Positions 1 to 9,211 of a stretch of DNA of 64,000 nt are shown here, in pieces. Origin of the DNA: Acidocella sp. KAb 2-4. GTDB lineage: Bacteria; Pseudomonadota; Alphaproteobacteria; Acetobacterales; Acetobacteraceae. Position numbers and translations under genes: made by a program. Location: positions 62,001-126,000 of the forward strand of contig NZ_JAJDJU010000005.1 of NCBI RefSeq assembly GCF_020567705.1. The letters are read 5' to 3'. Below the pieces are notes generated by a model, which did no database searches, was not told the origin of the DNA, and saw only the letters and a program-made list of their open reading frames with translations. Positions within the stretch are counted from its first letter, which is position 1. Every line of letters begins with the position of its first letter.

Positions 1-438
1 AACCACACTAAATACGATGATTACGAATAACACCGTCGGGATCTCATTGGCGATGCGGTAGAAACGCTCGCTGCGCGTGTTGCGGTCGTTCAGGAAATCC
101 CGCCGCCAGCGCGACAGAAACGCGTGGAAACCCGACATTAGGATGACGCAGGTGAATTTGCTCCACCACCAGGCGGCGTGCCAATTCACCGCACCGGGGG
201 TGAGCATCAGCAGGATGCCGAACAGCCAAGTCGAGATCATCGCCGGGTTGATGATCAGGCGCAGGAGTTTCACCTCCATCACCTTGAAGCGCTCGGATTC
301 CGCCGTGCCGGGCACGGTCTGGCAGTGATACACGTAGAGCCGGGGCAGGTAGAACATGCCCGCCATCCAGGCCGTGAAGCTGACGACATGAAACGCGAGA
401 AGCCAATGAAAAGCCGGGATCAGCGCGGGGATGGTCAT
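1..438 (-). CDS. hemJ: protoporphyrinogen oxidase HemJ (C-terminus beyond window)
   Basis: The translation starts MTIPALIPAFHWLLAFHVVS and continues with FTAWMAGMFYLPRLYVYHCQ, a hydrophobic multi-helix membrane protein with the conserved early His residues of HemJ (UPF0093/CopD-like). HemJ oxidises protoporphyrinogen IX to protoporphyrin IX in the inner membrane. The ATG at 438 overlaps the stop of the upstream HAD gene as ATGA, so the two are probably translationally coupled. It is the fourth gene of the leftward run hemE-hemH-HAD-hemJ, and the heme context supports the call. The reading frame is open to base 1, so the C-terminus is missing from the window. Confidence 0.88.
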   Translation of the reverse strand, partial: MTIPALIPAFHWLLAFHVVSFTAWMAGMFYLPRLYVYHCQTVPGTAESERFKVMEVKLLRLIINPAMISTWLFGILLMLTPGAVNWHAAWWWSKFTCVILMSGFHAFLSRWRRDFLNDRNTRSERFYRIANEIPTVLFVIIVFSVV

Positions 439-1094
439 GCCAGAACTCCAAAAATCTCGTGCAAATCGGAAAACACCGCCTTCGCCCCGGCGGCGAGCAG
501 CGGTTCAGCGCCGCCATGCGGGGCGAAGCCGTAGCAGGTCATGCCCGCGGCCACCGCGCCGGTGACGCCGAGGCGGCTATCCTCCAACACGATGCAGCGC
601 GCCGGGGCGGCCTGGGCCGAGGCGGCGGCAGCCAGGAACACATCGGGCGCGGGCTTCGGGCGGCCACCGCGCGCGATCACGCTGGCCGCCGAATGCGCCC
701 GCCCGGCGGTGAGATGCGCGATGCCGGTGCGGGTGAATTTCACCGCCATTTCCTCGTCCGAGGAATTGCTCGCCACCCGCCACTCGATCCCCAGCTCGTT
801 CACACGGTGCAGCATGGTATCGGCACCGGAGATCAGCCTGGACTCCTCGCCCAGCGCCAACACCAGTTTTTCAGCGAGATTGGGCCGCCAATCAGGCGGC
901 AAGGGCTGCTTCAACGCGGCCTCGATCATTGGCACCATGTCGCCGATCGACATGCCCATGAACAAGCGCATCGCCTCCGCCGCGTCCATCGCCCAGCCCA
1001 GCCCGGTGAGTTCGCGCGCGATCAGCGCCGAGGCCACGCCCTCGCTATCGATCAGCACGCCGTCGCAGTCAAAAATGATCAGCTCAGGCGGCAT
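435..1094 (-). CDS. HAD-superfamily phosphatase (CbbY/beta-phosphoglucomutase-like)
   Basis: A 219-residue protein with HAD motif I at the N-terminus (IIFDCDGVLIDSE), motif II in VASNSS, the motif III lysine in GGRPKPAPD and motif IV in VLEDSRLGV. Residues between motif I and II form the helical cap typical of phosphoglycolate phosphatase or beta-phosphoglucomutase relatives. The substrate cannot be told from sequence. The start MPPELIIF at 1094 lies 11 bases inside the 3' end of hemH, and the stop overlaps the hemJ start, so it is embedded in the heme operon. A longer in-frame extension upstream only shadows hemH and was not used. Confidence 0.88.
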   Translation of the reverse strand: MPPELIIFDCDGVLIDSEGVASALIARELTGLGWAMDAAEAMRLFMGMSIGDMVPMIEAALKQPLPPDWRPNLAEKLVLALGEESRLISGADTMLHRVNELGIEWRVASNSSDEEMAVKFTRTGIAHLTAGRAHSAASVIARGGRPKPAPDVFLAAAASAQAAPARCIVLEDSRLGVTGAVAAGMTCYGFAPHGGAEPLLAAGAKAVFSDLHEIFGVLA

Positions 1095-2103
1095 TGAACG
1101 GGCAATCCTTATGCGCGCCGCAGGGCGAGCCGCCGCGGCATAATCCGGGGTTGGCGGCGCGGCGCACGATGCCGGCCAGTGCCGCGATGAAGGCCGGGTC
1201 GTCATTCTGCGCCGGCACGCGGAAATAGCCCGGCACCTGGGCCTGCTCCGCGACATGGCGGTTCTCGATGTCCAGCTCGACCAGCGTCTCGATATGGTCG
1301 GAAATGAAGGCGATCGGCGACACCACCGCCACCACGCCGTCGCGCCCAGCCTGCTCGATCGCGGCGATCGTGCTCGGCTCCAGCCATTTTTGCGGCGTGG
1401 CGCGCGATTGGAAGCAGACCAGATGCTCGACATCCTGGTCCTTGAGCCGCGCCATCACGCCCGAAACCGTGGCTTCCACCTGCGCCTGATACGGGTCTCC
1501 GGCCTTAATGATGCTTTCCGGCAGGCCATGCGCCGAAAACAACACACGGATCTTCATCCCCGGATGCGCCGCCTTGGCCTTGGCGATGGTCGCGTCGACC
1601 AGCGCGGCGGTGGCGGCGCAATAGGCGGCATCGTCAAACCAGCAGCAGATGGTGGTGGTGGGCTTGGCCAGCCCGGCCCGCGCCGCCGCCTCGCGCCAAT
1701 CATTCAGCGAGGAGCCGGTCGTGGTGCTGGAAAATTGCGGATAAAGCGGCAGCAGCACGATGCGGTCAGGGTTCCAGGCTTTCACCTCGCGCGCCACCTC
1801 GGCCGCGAAGGGGTGCCAGTAGCGCATGGCAATGAAGCTTTTATTCGTCCCGCCCAAGGCCTGCTCCAGCGCCGCCGCCTGTTTTTGGGTCAGCCCCAAA
1901 AGCGGCGAGGATCCGCCCATTAGCGCGTAATTCTCCGCCGCCGCCTTGGCCGAACGCCCCGCGATCAGCCGCGCCAGCCAGAAGCGGATGAACACCGGGG
2001 CGCGGATGATCGCCTTGTCGGAGAACAGATTGACGCGGAATTTCTGGATCGCGGCTGGGCTGTCCGGGCCGCCGAGGTTGAACAGGACGATGGCCGTCTT
2101 CAT
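1084..2103 (-). CDS. hemH: ferrochelatase
   Basis: A 339-residue ferrochelatase, which inserts Fe2+ into protoporphyrin IX as the last step of protoheme synthesis. The N-terminus KTAIVLFNLGGPDSPAAIQ, the QFSSTTTGSS segment and the catalytic-His motif FSAHGLPESII are family signatures. The C-terminus has three cysteines (CRGGSPCGAHKDCPF). Some microbial ferrochelatases, including that of Caulobacter, carry a [2Fe-2S] cluster on Cys ligands. Whether these cysteines do so is inference. The ATG overlaps the hemE stop by 4 bases, which indicates coupled translation. Confidence 0.96.
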   Translation of the reverse strand: MKTAIVLFNLGGPDSPAAIQKFRVNLFSDKAIIRAPVFIRFWLARLIAGRSAKAAAENYALMGGSSPLLGLTQKQAAALEQALGGTNKSFIAMRYWHPFAAEVAREVKAWNPDRIVLLPLYPQFSSTTTGSSLNDWREAAARAGLAKPTTTICCWFDDAAYCAATAALVDATIAKAKAAHPGMKIRVLFSAHGLPESIIKAGDPYQAQVEATVSGVMARLKDQDVEHLVCFQSRATPQKWLEPSTIAAIEQAGRDGVVAVVSPIAFISDHIETLVELDIENRHVAEQAQVPGYFRVPAQNDDPAFIAALAGIVRRAANPGLCRGGSPCGAHKDCPFNAA

Positions 2104-3110
2104 GCGCTGCGAATGATCTCCATCAGACGGGCCACGTTCGCCTCCGGCACGTCCGGGGTGATGCCATGGCCAAGATTGAAGATATGGGGGCGGCCACGCG
2201 CCTGCGCCAGCAGCTTGCGCGCGGCCTCGTCCATCGCCACGCCGCCGAGCTTGAGCAGCAGCGGGTCGAGATTGCCCTGAAACACCGTGCCCGGCGGGCA
2301 GACGTCAATCGCCTTGGCCAGATCGGTGACCGTATCCAACCCGACCGCGTCCACCCCGGTGTTTCGCGCATATTCGCCCAGCATCAGCCCGGCCAGACGC
2401 GGGAAGCCGATCACCTTGAGACCCGGATGCCTCGCCTTGAGCGTGGCAATGATGCGCCGGTTGGGCGCGATCACCAGCTCGCGGAACTGCGCCGCGGGGA
2501 AAATCCCGGCCCAGCTCTCGAACAGCATCACGCAATCCGCCCCGGCTTCGACCTGCGCGGAGAGATAGGCGATCGTCGCCTCGCTCAAAACCTCCAGCAC
2601 GGCGGCGACAAAGCCCGGCTGCTCATAAGCCAGCCGTCGGGTGCGGGGAAACTCTCCGCCGCCTTCGCCATCGAGCATGTAACACGCCACCGTCGCCGGG
2701 CCGCCGGCGAAGCCGATCAGTGCCGTCTCGGCGGGTAATTCGGCCCGCACACGGCGGACGGTCTCCATCACCGGCGCGTAAACACCCGGCGCCCGCGCGG
2801 TGTCCAGCGTGCTGAGGCTTTCCAGCGGCGGCAAACGCGGACCCTCGCCTTCAGCAAAGCGCAGCCCCTGCCCCAGCGCCATTGGCAGGATCAGGATGTC
2901 TGAAAATAAAATAGCGGCATCGAACCCGAATTTACGGATCGGCTGCAGGGTTACTTCAGCGGCGAGGGCCGGGTTGAGGCACAGGCTGATGAAATCCCCG
3001 GCCTGGGCGCGGGTGGCCCGGTATTCCGGCAGATAGCGCCCGGCTTGGCGCATGAGCCAGGCGGGAGGCGGCCAGATGGGCTCGCCATTCAGGGCTTGGA
3101 GCAATTTCAT
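2100..3110 (-). CDS. hemE: uroporphyrinogen decarboxylase
   Basis: A 336-residue enzyme that decarboxylates uroporphyrinogen III to coproporphyrinogen III. Signatures are PPAWLMRQAGRYLPEYRATR near the N-terminus, the SDILILPMALG segment with its active-site Asp, and GFPR with a C-terminal NLGHGITPDVP. I chose the ATG at 3110 because AGGCGG lies about six bases upstream. The GTG at 3116 would leave no spacer to that site. This is the first gene of the leftward heme operon, and its promoter must lie in the DnaA-box-containing gap at 3111-3392. Confidence 0.96.
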   Translation of the reverse strand: MKLLQALNGEPIWPPPAWLMRQAGRYLPEYRATRAQAGDFISLCLNPALAAEVTLQPIRKFGFDAAILFSDILILPMALGQGLRFAEGEGPRLPPLESLSTLDTARAPGVYAPVMETVRRVRAELPAETALIGFAGGPATVACYMLDGEGGGEFPRTRRLAYEQPGFVAAVLEVLSEATIAYLSAQVEAGADCVMLFESWAGIFPAAQFRELVIAPNRRIIATLKARHPGLKVIGFPRLAGLMLGEYARNTGVDAVGLDTVTDLAKAIDVCPPGTVFQGNLDPLLLKLGGVAMDEAARKLLAQARGRPHIFNLGHGITPDVPEANVARLMEIIRSA

Positions 3111-3169
3111 GCACACCGCCTAAACCTAAACATTATTTCTTTAAAGGTTGAGGGGTGGGGGTGGTTGGC

Positions 3170-3178
3170 TGTGGATAA
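3170..3178 (-). promoter_or_regulatory. DnaA box, perfect (TTATCCACA on minus strand)
   Basis: The plus strand reads TGTGGATAA, the exact complement of the consensus DnaA box. It is the box nearest hemE and sits just beside the AT-rich run at 3121-3147. Confidence 0.8.
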
Positions 3179-3214
3179 CGGGGTTTAACCCAATGCGCGG
3201 ATAATTCCACAAAG

Positions 3215-3223
3215 TTATCCACA
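3215..3223 (+). promoter_or_regulatory. DnaA box, perfect (TTATCCACA)
   Basis: Exact consensus box in the middle of the gap, in inverted orientation to the box at 3170 and 45 bases from it. A degenerate box (CGCGGATAA at 3196-3204) lies between them. Confidence 0.8.
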
Positions 3224-3269
3224 TCCAGAAACCAGCGGTAAGCTGCTGATTTTTACATATCCCCCATGG

Positions 3270-3278
3270 TTATTCACA
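3270..3278 (+). promoter_or_regulatory. DnaA box, one mismatch (TTATTCACA)
   Basis: Differs from TTATCCACA only at position 5. It is in the same orientation as the box at 3215, 55 bases downstream. Confidence 0.65.
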
Positions 3279-3392
3279 GGCCTAGAACAAGTTGGGCCGG
3301 TTTTATCCCATGTTCACGATTTCGCATTTTTATCCCCGGCTTTCGCAAAAAGGGGGAGGTCGGGGCAAATAATCCACGCTATTAACACAGTT

Positions 3393-4268
3393 ATGGACAG
3401 CGATAAGCTCAATATACACCTGATATCCGACGCCACTGGGGATACTTTGAACTCCCTGGGGCGGGCCGCCGTGGCGCAGTTCGATGAAGCGCTGGTGACG
3501 TATCACCGTTGGTCGCTGATCCGCTCGCGCCTGCAATTGCACCGGGTACTGGAGGGCATTCAGGCCGAGCCCGGCCCGGTGCTGTGCTCACTGGTCGACC
3601 AGGCGCTGCGCCATGAGCTGGATTCAGCCTGCGCGCGCATGGGCGTGCCGCTGTTGCATGTGCTCGACCCGGTGCTGGAGATGTTGCAGGCGCAGTTCGG
3701 CGCCCCGGCCCGGCACAAGCCCGGCCGCCAATATGTGCTGGACGCCGATTATTTCCGACGCATCGATGCCATGCATTATGTCATCAGCCATGATGACGGA
3801 CAGGCTAATCGCGGCATTTCCGACGCCGATGTCGTGCTGGTGGGAGTGTCGCGCTCGTCGAAGACGCCGACCTGCTTCTATCTCGCCAATCGCGGCATCA
3901 AGGCGCTCAACGTGCCGCTGGTGCCGGGCATCGAGCCGCCGGAGGCGCTGATGAATGACCCGCCCTGCCCGGTGATCGGCCTGACCATCGACCCGAAATC
4001 GCTGATCGACATCCGCCGGCACCGGCTGCAACTCATCGGCGGCGGGGCCGAGGCCGGGTTCGCCCGCGCCGATAAGAGCGATTACGTGGATTACGAGGCG
4101 GTGGAAAAAGAGCTGCTCTGGGCGCGGCGGCTGTGCAATGCGCGCGGCTGGCCGACCATCGACGTGACCCGCCGCTCCATCGAGGAGACATCGGCGACCG
4201 TGCTGAAGCTGATGGATAATTGGCACGCCAAGCGCGAAAAACCGCCAGCGGCGGATGACGCGGGCTGA
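3393..4268 (+). CDS. ppsR: PEP synthase/PPDK regulatory kinase-pyrophosphorylase (DUF299)
   Basis: A 291-residue protein of the DUF299/PPSR family. The N-terminus ([18 protein letters not shown]) and the P-loop [18 protein letters not shown] around residues 150-170 are diagnostic. The family inactivates PEP synthase or pyruvate phosphate dikinase by ADP-dependent phosphorylation and reactivates it by Pi-dependent dephosphorylation. Which target is used here cannot be told. The gene starts directly beside the DnaA-box region and runs away from hemE, as RP001 does in Rickettsia. No strong ribosome-binding site precedes the ATG. The SDR gene begins 12 bases after its stop. Confidence 0.93.
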   Translation: MDSDKLNIHLISDATGDTLNSLGRAAVAQFDEALVTYHRWSLIRSRLQLHRVLEGIQAEPGPVLCSLVDQALRHELDSACARMGVPLLHVLDPVLEMLQAQFGAPARHKPGRQYVLDADYFRRIDAMHYVISHDDGQANRGISDADVVLVGVSRSSKTPTCFYLANRGIKALNVPLVPGIEPPEALMNDPPCPVIGLTIDPKSLIDIRRHRLQLIGGGAEAGFARADKSDYVDYEAVEKELLWARRLCNARGWPTIDVTRRSIEETSATVLKLMDNWHAKREKPPAADDAG

Positions 4269-4280
4269 GAGGAGCGGGCG

Positions 4281-5060
4281 ATGGATTTGGGCTTGAACGG
4301 GCGCCGCGCTCTGGTCTGCGCCGCGAGCGCCGGGCTGGGTTATGCCTGCGCCGAAGCGCTCGCGCGCGAGGGCGCGGCGGTGACGATCACTGGGCGTGAC
4401 GCGGCGGCGCTGGAGCGGGCGGCGGCGCGGTTGCGGGCGGAGACCGGGGCCGAGATCGCCGCCGCGGCGGGTGACATCACCACGGAAGCCGGGCGCGCGG
4501 CGGCTTTCGCGGTTTGTCCGGCGCCGGATATTCTCATTAATAATGCCGGCGGTCCGCCGGCGGGCGATTTCCGCGAGTTTACTGAAGCGCAATGGCAGGC
4601 GGCGCTGAACGCCAACATGCTCACCCCCATCGCCATGATGCGCGCCGTGGTGGATGGCATGGCCGCGCGCCGCTTCGGGCGCATCGTCAACATCACCTCG
4701 GCCGCGGTGAAGGCGCCGATGCCGGGGCTGGCCCTCTCCAACACGGCCCGCACCGGGCTGACCGGCTTTGTCGCCGGGCTGTCGCGTGAGGTCGCCTGGG
4801 CCAACGTCGTCATCAACAACATGCTGCCCGGCCCGTTCGACACCGGGCGGCTGCGGCGCAACCTCTCGCCGGGCGGCGCTATCGACAACGCCGCCGCCGA
4901 GCGCGGCATGGCGGCCTGGGCGGCGCGGATTCCGGCGCGGCGCGTGGGTAACCCGGCGGAATTCGGCGCGGTCTGCGCCTTTCTCTGCTCGGCCCATGCC
5001 GGGTTCATCGTCGGCCAGAACATTTTGCTCGATGGCGGCGAGTTCAATTCAACCATCTAG
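4281..5060 (+). CDS. SDR-family protein with altered catalytic YxxxK
   Basis: A 259-residue short-chain dehydrogenase/reductase fold. It has a glycine-rich cofactor loop [15 protein letters not shown] (residues 13-27), NNAG (87-90) and the catalytic-loop Ser at about 140. Where the catalytic Tyr-x-x-x-Lys should be, it reads SNTAR (153-157), so both Tyr and Lys are replaced. I recall an SDR subfamily with the same LSNTAR segment, so this is probably a family trait rather than damage. The substrate is unknown, and it may not be a conventional reductase. It follows the PPDK regulator closely and precedes leuS. Confidence 0.85.
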   Translation: MDLGLNGRRALVCAASAGLGYACAEALAREGAAVTITGRDAAALERAAARLRAETGAEIAAAAGDITTEAGRAAAFAVCPAPDILINNAGGPPAGDFREFTEAQWQAALNANMLTPIAMMRAVVDGMAARRFGRIVNITSAAVKAPMPGLALSNTARTGLTGFVAGLSREVAWANVVINNMLPGPFDTGRLRRNLSPGGAIDNAAAERGMAAWAARIPARRVGNPAEFGAVCAFLCSAHAGFIVGQNILLDGGEFNSTI

Positions 5061-5104
5061 CCCGCCCCTTGGCGCGGCCTGGGCGCAAGACTAAAGACGG
5101 GGCC

Positions 5105-7684
5105 ATGTCCGACACCGAAACCTCACGCTACGATTTTTCCACCTCCGAGCCCCATTGGCAGGGCGAATGGGAGAAGGCCGGCTGCTTCAAGGCGGAAGAT
5201 GTGCCCGCCGGGGGCAAGCCCAAATATTATGTGCTGGAGATGTTCCCCTACCCGTCGGGGAAGATCCACATGGGCCATGTGCGTAACTACACGCTGGGCG
5301 ACGTGGTGGCCCGCTACAAGCGCGCCCAGGGCTTCGATGTGCTGCACCCGATGGGCTGGGACGCGTTCGGCCTGCCCGCCGAAAACGCCGCGCGCGAGAA
5401 TAACGCCGATCCGGCGAGCTGGACCTACGCCAACATCGCCAATATGCGCGCCGAGCTGAAGCGCATGGGCTTCTCACTGGATTGGGACCGCGAGATCGCC
5501 ACCTGCGACCCCGAATATTACGGCCAGCAGCAGAAAATCTTCCTGGATTTCTGGAAGGCCGGGCTGGTGGAGCGCCGCGCCGGTTATGTGAACTGGGACC
5601 CGGTGGACATGACCGTGCTGGCCAATGAACAGGTCATCGATGGGCGCGGCTGGCGCTCGGGCGCCATTGTGGAGAAGAAGAAGCTCTCGCAATGGTTCCT
5701 GCGCATCACCGATTTCGCGCCGGAATTACTCGACGGGCTGAAGACGCTGGAGCGCTGGCCCGAGCGCGTGAAGCTGATGCAGGAAAACTGGATCGGCTTC
5801 AGCCAGGGCGCGGATGTCACCTTCCCCCTCGCCGCGCCGGTGGACGGCATTGAGAGCGTGACCGTTTACACCACCCGGCCGGACACGCTGTTCGGCATGT
5901 CGTTTCTGGCCATCGCGCCGGAGCACCCGATCGCCAAGGCGGTGGCCGCCGCCAACCCGCAGGCGGCGGCCTTCGTGGCGGAATGCGCCAGCCAGGGGAC
6001 GTCGGAGGCGGTGATCGAGGCGGCGGAGAAAAAAGGCTTCGCCACCGGGCTCACGGTCATCAACCCGTTCAACGGGCAGGAATACCCGGTCTGGATCGCC
6101 AATTTCGTGCTGATGGAATACGGCACCGGGGCGATTTTCGGCTGCCCCTGCGGCGACCAGCGCGATTATGAATTCGCCAGCAAATATGATCTGCCGATCC
6201 CCGTGGTGGTGTCGCCCAGCCCGGACGAAGCGCCCGAACTGCCCGGCAAGGCGCTGGATGGCGAGGGCTATATCGTCAATTCCGGCTTCCTCTCCGGCCT
6301 GCGCACCAAGGAGGCGAAGGAAAAGGCGATCGCCGAGCTGGAGGCGATTGGCGCGGGCAAGGCGGTGACGAATTGGCGCCTGCGCGACTGGGGGATTTCC
6401 CGCCAGCGCTATTGGGGCTGCCCGATCCCGGTGATCCATTGCGAGGCCTGCGGCCCGCAGCCCGTGCCCGAGGCCCAGTTGCCGGTGGCGCTGCCCAAGG
6501 ATGTCAGCTTCGACAAGCCGGGCAACCCGCTCGACCATCACCCGAGCTGGCGGCATGTGGCCTGCCCGAAATGCGGCGAAGCGGCCCAGCGCGAGACTGA
6601 CACCTTCGACACCTTCATCGATTCCTCGTGGTATTTCGCCCGCTTCTGCGCGCCGCGCGCGGCCACGCCGACCGGGCTGGACGCGGTGAAGCACTGGCTG
6701 CCGGTGGATCAATATGTCGGCGGCATCGAGCATGCGATTTTGCATCTGCTTTATGCGCGGTTCTTTACCCGCGCCATGGAGCGCACCGGACACGTTACGG
6801 TGAAGGAACCATTCGCCGGGCTGTTCACGCAGGGCATGGTGACGCATGAATCCTACAAGGATGCAGGTGGAAACTGGCTCTATCCCGATCAGGTGATCAA
6901 GACCGCCGACGGCGCCACGCATCGCGATACCGGCCTGCCGGTCACGGTCGGGCGCGTCGAGAAAATGTCGAAATCGAAACGGAATACGGTCGATCCGGGT
7001 GTGATCGTTGAACGTTTTGGTGCCGACACGGCGCGCTGGTTTGTGCTTTCCGACAATCCGCCCGAGCGCGATGTGGAATGGACCGAGACCGGCGTGCAGG
7101 GCTCGTTCCGCTTCGTGCAGCGCCTGGCGCGGCTGGGCGCGCTGATCGCGGCGGAGCCGATGGTGGATGCCCCGGCGGCGCTGGAGGGCGAGGCGAAGAA
7201 GCTGCTGAAGCAGACGCACAAGGCCATCGCCGCGGTGACCGAGGCGCTGGACACCTTCGCCTTCAACCTCGCCGTGGCGCGGATTTATGAACTCGCCGGC
7301 AACCTCGCCGGCACCACACCGGAAGATCCGGCCCTGCTTTATGCGCGGCGCGTGGCGATGGATATCATCGCCCGGCTGGTGGCGCCGATGATGCCGCATC
7401 TGGGCGAGGAGATTTTCGCCCGCCTGCACCCAGGCGCCGGGCTGGTGGCGCAGCAGCCCTGGCCGAAGGCCGACCCGGCGCTGCTCACCGTGGATGAGGT
7501 GACCATTGCGGTGCAGGTGAACGGCAAGCTGCGCGGCACCATCACCGTGCCCGCGGGCCAGGCGGGGGAGCAAAATATCGCCGCCGCCGCCGCTGCGGTC
7601 TCGACAGCGCTGGCCGGGCAGACCATTGTCAAGCAAATCCACGTGCCGGACAGGATCGTGAACTTTGTCGTCAAACCTGCTTAA
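5105..7684 (+). CDS. leuS: leucyl-tRNA synthetase
   Basis: An 859-residue class I synthetase that charges tRNA-Leu. The HIGH-type motif is HMGH (residues 55-58, in [17 protein letters not shown]) and KMSKS is at 620-624. The central editing domain carries the TTRPDTLFG segment (around residue 258) and the family Cys pairs (CEACG, CPKCG) occur before KMSKS. I chose the ATG at 5105 ([11 protein letters not shown]). The frame is open back to a TTG at 5069, but the extra residues look non-coding. The lptE start lies inside its last codons, giving a leuS-lptE-holA operon. Confidence 0.97.
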   Translation: MSDTETSRYDFSTSEPHWQGEWEKAGCFKAEDVPAGGKPKYYVLEMFPYPSGKIHMGHVRNYTLGDVVARYKRAQGFDVLHPMGWDAFGLPAENAARENNADPASWTYANIANMRAELKRMGFSLDWDREIATCDPEYYGQQQKIFLDFWKAGLVERRAGYVNWDPVDMTVLANEQVIDGRGWRSGAIVEKKKLSQWFLRITDFAPELLDGLKTLERWPERVKLMQENWIGFSQGADVTFPLAAPVDGIESVTVYTTRPDTLFGMSFLAIAPEHPIAKAVAAANPQAAAFVAECASQGTSEAVIEAAEKKGFATGLTVINPFNGQEYPVWIANFVLMEYGTGAIFGCPCGDQRDYEFASKYDLPIPVVVSPSPDEAPELPGKALDGEGYIVNSGFLSGLRTKEAKEKAIAELEAIGAGKAVTNWRLRDWGISRQRYWGCPIPVIHCEACGPQPVPEAQLPVALPKDVSFDKPGNPLDHHPSWRHVACPKCGEAAQRETDTFDTFIDSSWYFARFCAPRAATPTGLDAVKHWLPVDQYVGGIEHAILHLLYARFFTRAMERTGHVTVKEPFAGLFTQGMVTHESYKDAGGNWLYPDQVIKTADGATHRDTGLPVTVGRVEKMSKSKRNTVDPGVIVERFGADTARWFVLSDNPPERDVEWTETGVQGSFRFVQRLARLGALIAAEPMVDAPAALEGEAKKLLKQTHKAIAAVTEALDTFAFNLAVARIYELAGNLAGTTPEDPALLYARRVAMDIIARLVAPMMPHLGEEIFARLHPGAGLVAQQPWPKADPALLTVDEVTIAVQVNGKLRGTITVPAGQAGEQNIAAAAAAVSTALAGQTIVKQIHVPDRIVNFVVKPA

Positions 7685-8180
7685 GCCCGCCGCTCTCGCC
7701 GCCCTGCTCGGCCTCTCCGCCTGCGGCTTCACGCCGCTTTATGGCGGGCCGCAAGGGGTGGCTGCCAGCGCCCAGCTCGACGAGGTGGCGGTGGCGAATA
7801 TCCCCGAGCGCACCGGCCAGCTCCTGCGGCAAAGCCTGGAGACGCAGCTTCACACCGCGGGCGCGCCGGTGAGTGAGCTGTATGAGCTGAAGGTCACCTA
7901 TACCGTGGCCACCTCCGGCATCGGCGTGTTGCAGGATACCGCCACCACCCGCAACCGGCTCACCGCCACCGCGCAATGGAGCCTGACGCCGATCGGCAAT
8001 CCGGGGCAGGCGCTGCTCAGCGGCACCGCTACCGCGATGAATGCGGAAAACGTGGTCGACCAGCAATATTTCGCGCTGACGCTGGAAAGCGACACGGTGA
8101 ACAAGCAACTGGCCGATCAGGTGGCGGGCGAGATTACCGCGCAGATCGCCGCCTGGTTCCGCGCCCACCCCAACGCATGA
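7665..8180 (+). CDS. lptE: LPS-assembly lipoprotein LptE
   Basis: A 171-residue lipoprotein with a short signal peptide ending in a lipobox (LGLSACG, Cys at residue 19), then GFTPLYGG, which is typical of alphaproteobacterial LptE (LPS-assembly RlpB family). LptE plugs LptD in the outer membrane and helps deliver lipopolysaccharide. The only sensible start is a TTG at 7665, 20 bases inside the end of leuS. A weak start within an overlapping gene suggests translational coupling. The stop overlaps the holA ATG (ATGA). The conserved leuS-lptE-holA order supports the call. Confidence 0.9.
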   Translation: MSSNLLKPAALAALLGLSACGFTPLYGGPQGVAASAQLDEVAVANIPERTGQLLRQSLETQLHTAGAPVSELYELKVTYTVATSGIGVLQDTATTRNRLTATAQWSLTPIGNPGQALLSGTATAMNAENVVDQQYFALTLESDTVNKQLADQVAGEITAQIAAWFRAHPNA

Positions 8181-9187
8181 AGCTCGATGCCGGCCGTATC
8201 GACGCCTTTCTGAAAGCGCCGACGGCCCCGATTGTGCTGCTGCACGGCCCGGATGCGGGGCTGGTTGCCGAGCGCGGGCTGGCGCTGGCGCGGGCGGTGC
8301 CGGGGGCGCTGAATGATCCGTTCCGCTTCGCCGAGCTGAGCAACCCGCCGCCGGATACGCTGCTGGCTGAGGCTTCCGCCGCCGCGCTGACCGGCGGGCG
8401 GCGCGTGGTGCGCGTGCGCGAGGCGCATGAGGCCCTGGCCAAGCCCTTGGAAACGCTGCTGAAACACCCGCCAGAAGCGCTGGTGATTTTGGAAGCGGGG
8501 GAGTTGACACCGAAATCCAAGCTACGCGCCCTGGCCGAGAAATCGCCCGACATTGCGGCCATCGCCTGTTATGCGATCGACCCGGCGAAATTGCCGCAAG
8601 TTGTCACCGCCCGGTTGCGCGGCATGGGGGTGAGCATCGACCAGGACGCCGCCGCCTGGGCTGGGCAGAATCTCTCGGGCGAGGAAGGCCCGCTCGGCCA
8701 GGCGCTGGAGGTGCTGTATCTCTATGCCGGGGAGAGCAAGGCGCTGAGCCTCGCGGATGTCGCCGCCGCGCTCACCGATGGCGGCGATACCTCGATGGGC
8801 GATGCCATCGACGCGGCGCTGACCGGCGATGTGGCGGCCACCGACAAGGCGCTGAGCCTGGCCTACGAGGAAGGCGTGTCGCCGGTCGGGTTGATCCGCG
8901 TGTTGCTGGGTGAGTTGCTGCGCCTGCGCGTGGCCGCCGGAGCCGTGGCGGAGGGCGCCTCGACGCAGGAGGCCATGGCCGGGATGCGCCCGCCGGTGTT
9001 CTTCAAGCGCCAGCCGGTGGTGACCAAGATGCTGCGGCTTTGGCCGCTGCCCGCGCTGGAGCAGGCGATCGCGGCGGCGCTGGCGGCGGAGGCGGCGTGC
9101 AAGACCACGCATATCCCCGACCAAGCCTATTGCCGGCAGACTTTGCTGGCCCTGGCCTCACGCGCCCGGAGCGTGGCGCGGCGCTGA
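8177..9187 (+). CDS. holA: DNA polymerase III delta subunit
   Basis: A 336-residue clamp-loader delta subunit (HolA). It begins [15 protein letters not shown], followed by IVLLHGPDAGLVAERG, the degenerate nucleotide-binding start of the delta AAA+ fold. The VLRV-like segment VRVREAHEAL and the helical C-terminal collar (KMLRLWPLPALEQAI) match the family. It opens the sliding clamp within the loader complex. The ATG overlaps the lptE stop by 4 bases. It converges on parB, and the 24-base gap holds a ParB-site-like palindrome. Confidence 0.92.
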   Translation: MKLDAGRIDAFLKAPTAPIVLLHGPDAGLVAERGLALARAVPGALNDPFRFAELSNPPPDTLLAEASAAALTGGRRVVRVREAHEALAKPLETLLKHPPEALVILEAGELTPKSKLRALAEKSPDIAAIACYAIDPAKLPQVVTARLRGMGVSIDQDAAAWAGQNLSGEEGPLGQALEVLYLYAGESKALSLADVAAALTDGGDTSMGDAIDAALTGDVAATDKALSLAYEEGVSPVGLIRVLLGELLRLRVAAGAVAEGASTQEAMAGMRPPVFFKRQPVVTKMLRLWPLPALEQAIAAALAAEAACKTTHIPDQAYCRQTLLALASRARSVARR

Positions 9188-9194
9188 ATGGCGC

Positions 9195-9210
9195 CGCTCC
9201 ACGTGGAGCG
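9195..9210. promoter_or_regulatory. parS: candidate parS site (16-base perfect palindrome)
   Basis: The sequence CGCTCCACGTGGAGCG is a perfect palindrome centred on CACGTG, the core of the bacterial parS consensus (TGTTTCACGTGAAACA type). It fills the gap between convergent holA and parB, about 6 kb from the oriC candidate. The outer bases differ from the classical site, so binding by this ParB is inferred from position, symmetry and the second copy at 13203. Confidence 0.72.
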
Positions 9211-9211
9211 T

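Larger units (their letters stand above)
3111..3392. other. candidate chromosomal replication origin (oriC)
   Basis: This 282-base gap between divergent hemE and the PPDK-regulator gene has two perfect TTATCCACA DnaA boxes (3170-3178 minus, 3215-3223 plus) and one single-mismatch box TTATTCACA (3270-3278). Weaker relatives lie at 3196-3204, 3303-3311, 3330-3338 and 3370-3378. An AT-rich run at 3121-3147 could be an unwinding element. In Caulobacter and Rickettsia the origin lies beside hemE, and Rickettsia RP001, which I recall as a PPDK-regulator homologue, adjoins it. parAB-rsmG-mnmG lies within 10 kb. The same gap must also carry the promoters of both flanking genes. Confidence 0.78.

Noticed and set aside
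3111-3116. GTG start for hemE at 3116
   Set aside because: The AGGCGG ribosome-binding site would abut the codon with no spacer. The ATG at 3110 has proper spacing.
5726-7732. A 668-residue open frame opposite leuS
   Set aside because: It is an antisense shadow of a GC-rich gene, with Arg/His/Gly-rich low-information sequence and no motifs, while leuS on the other strand has all its motifs.
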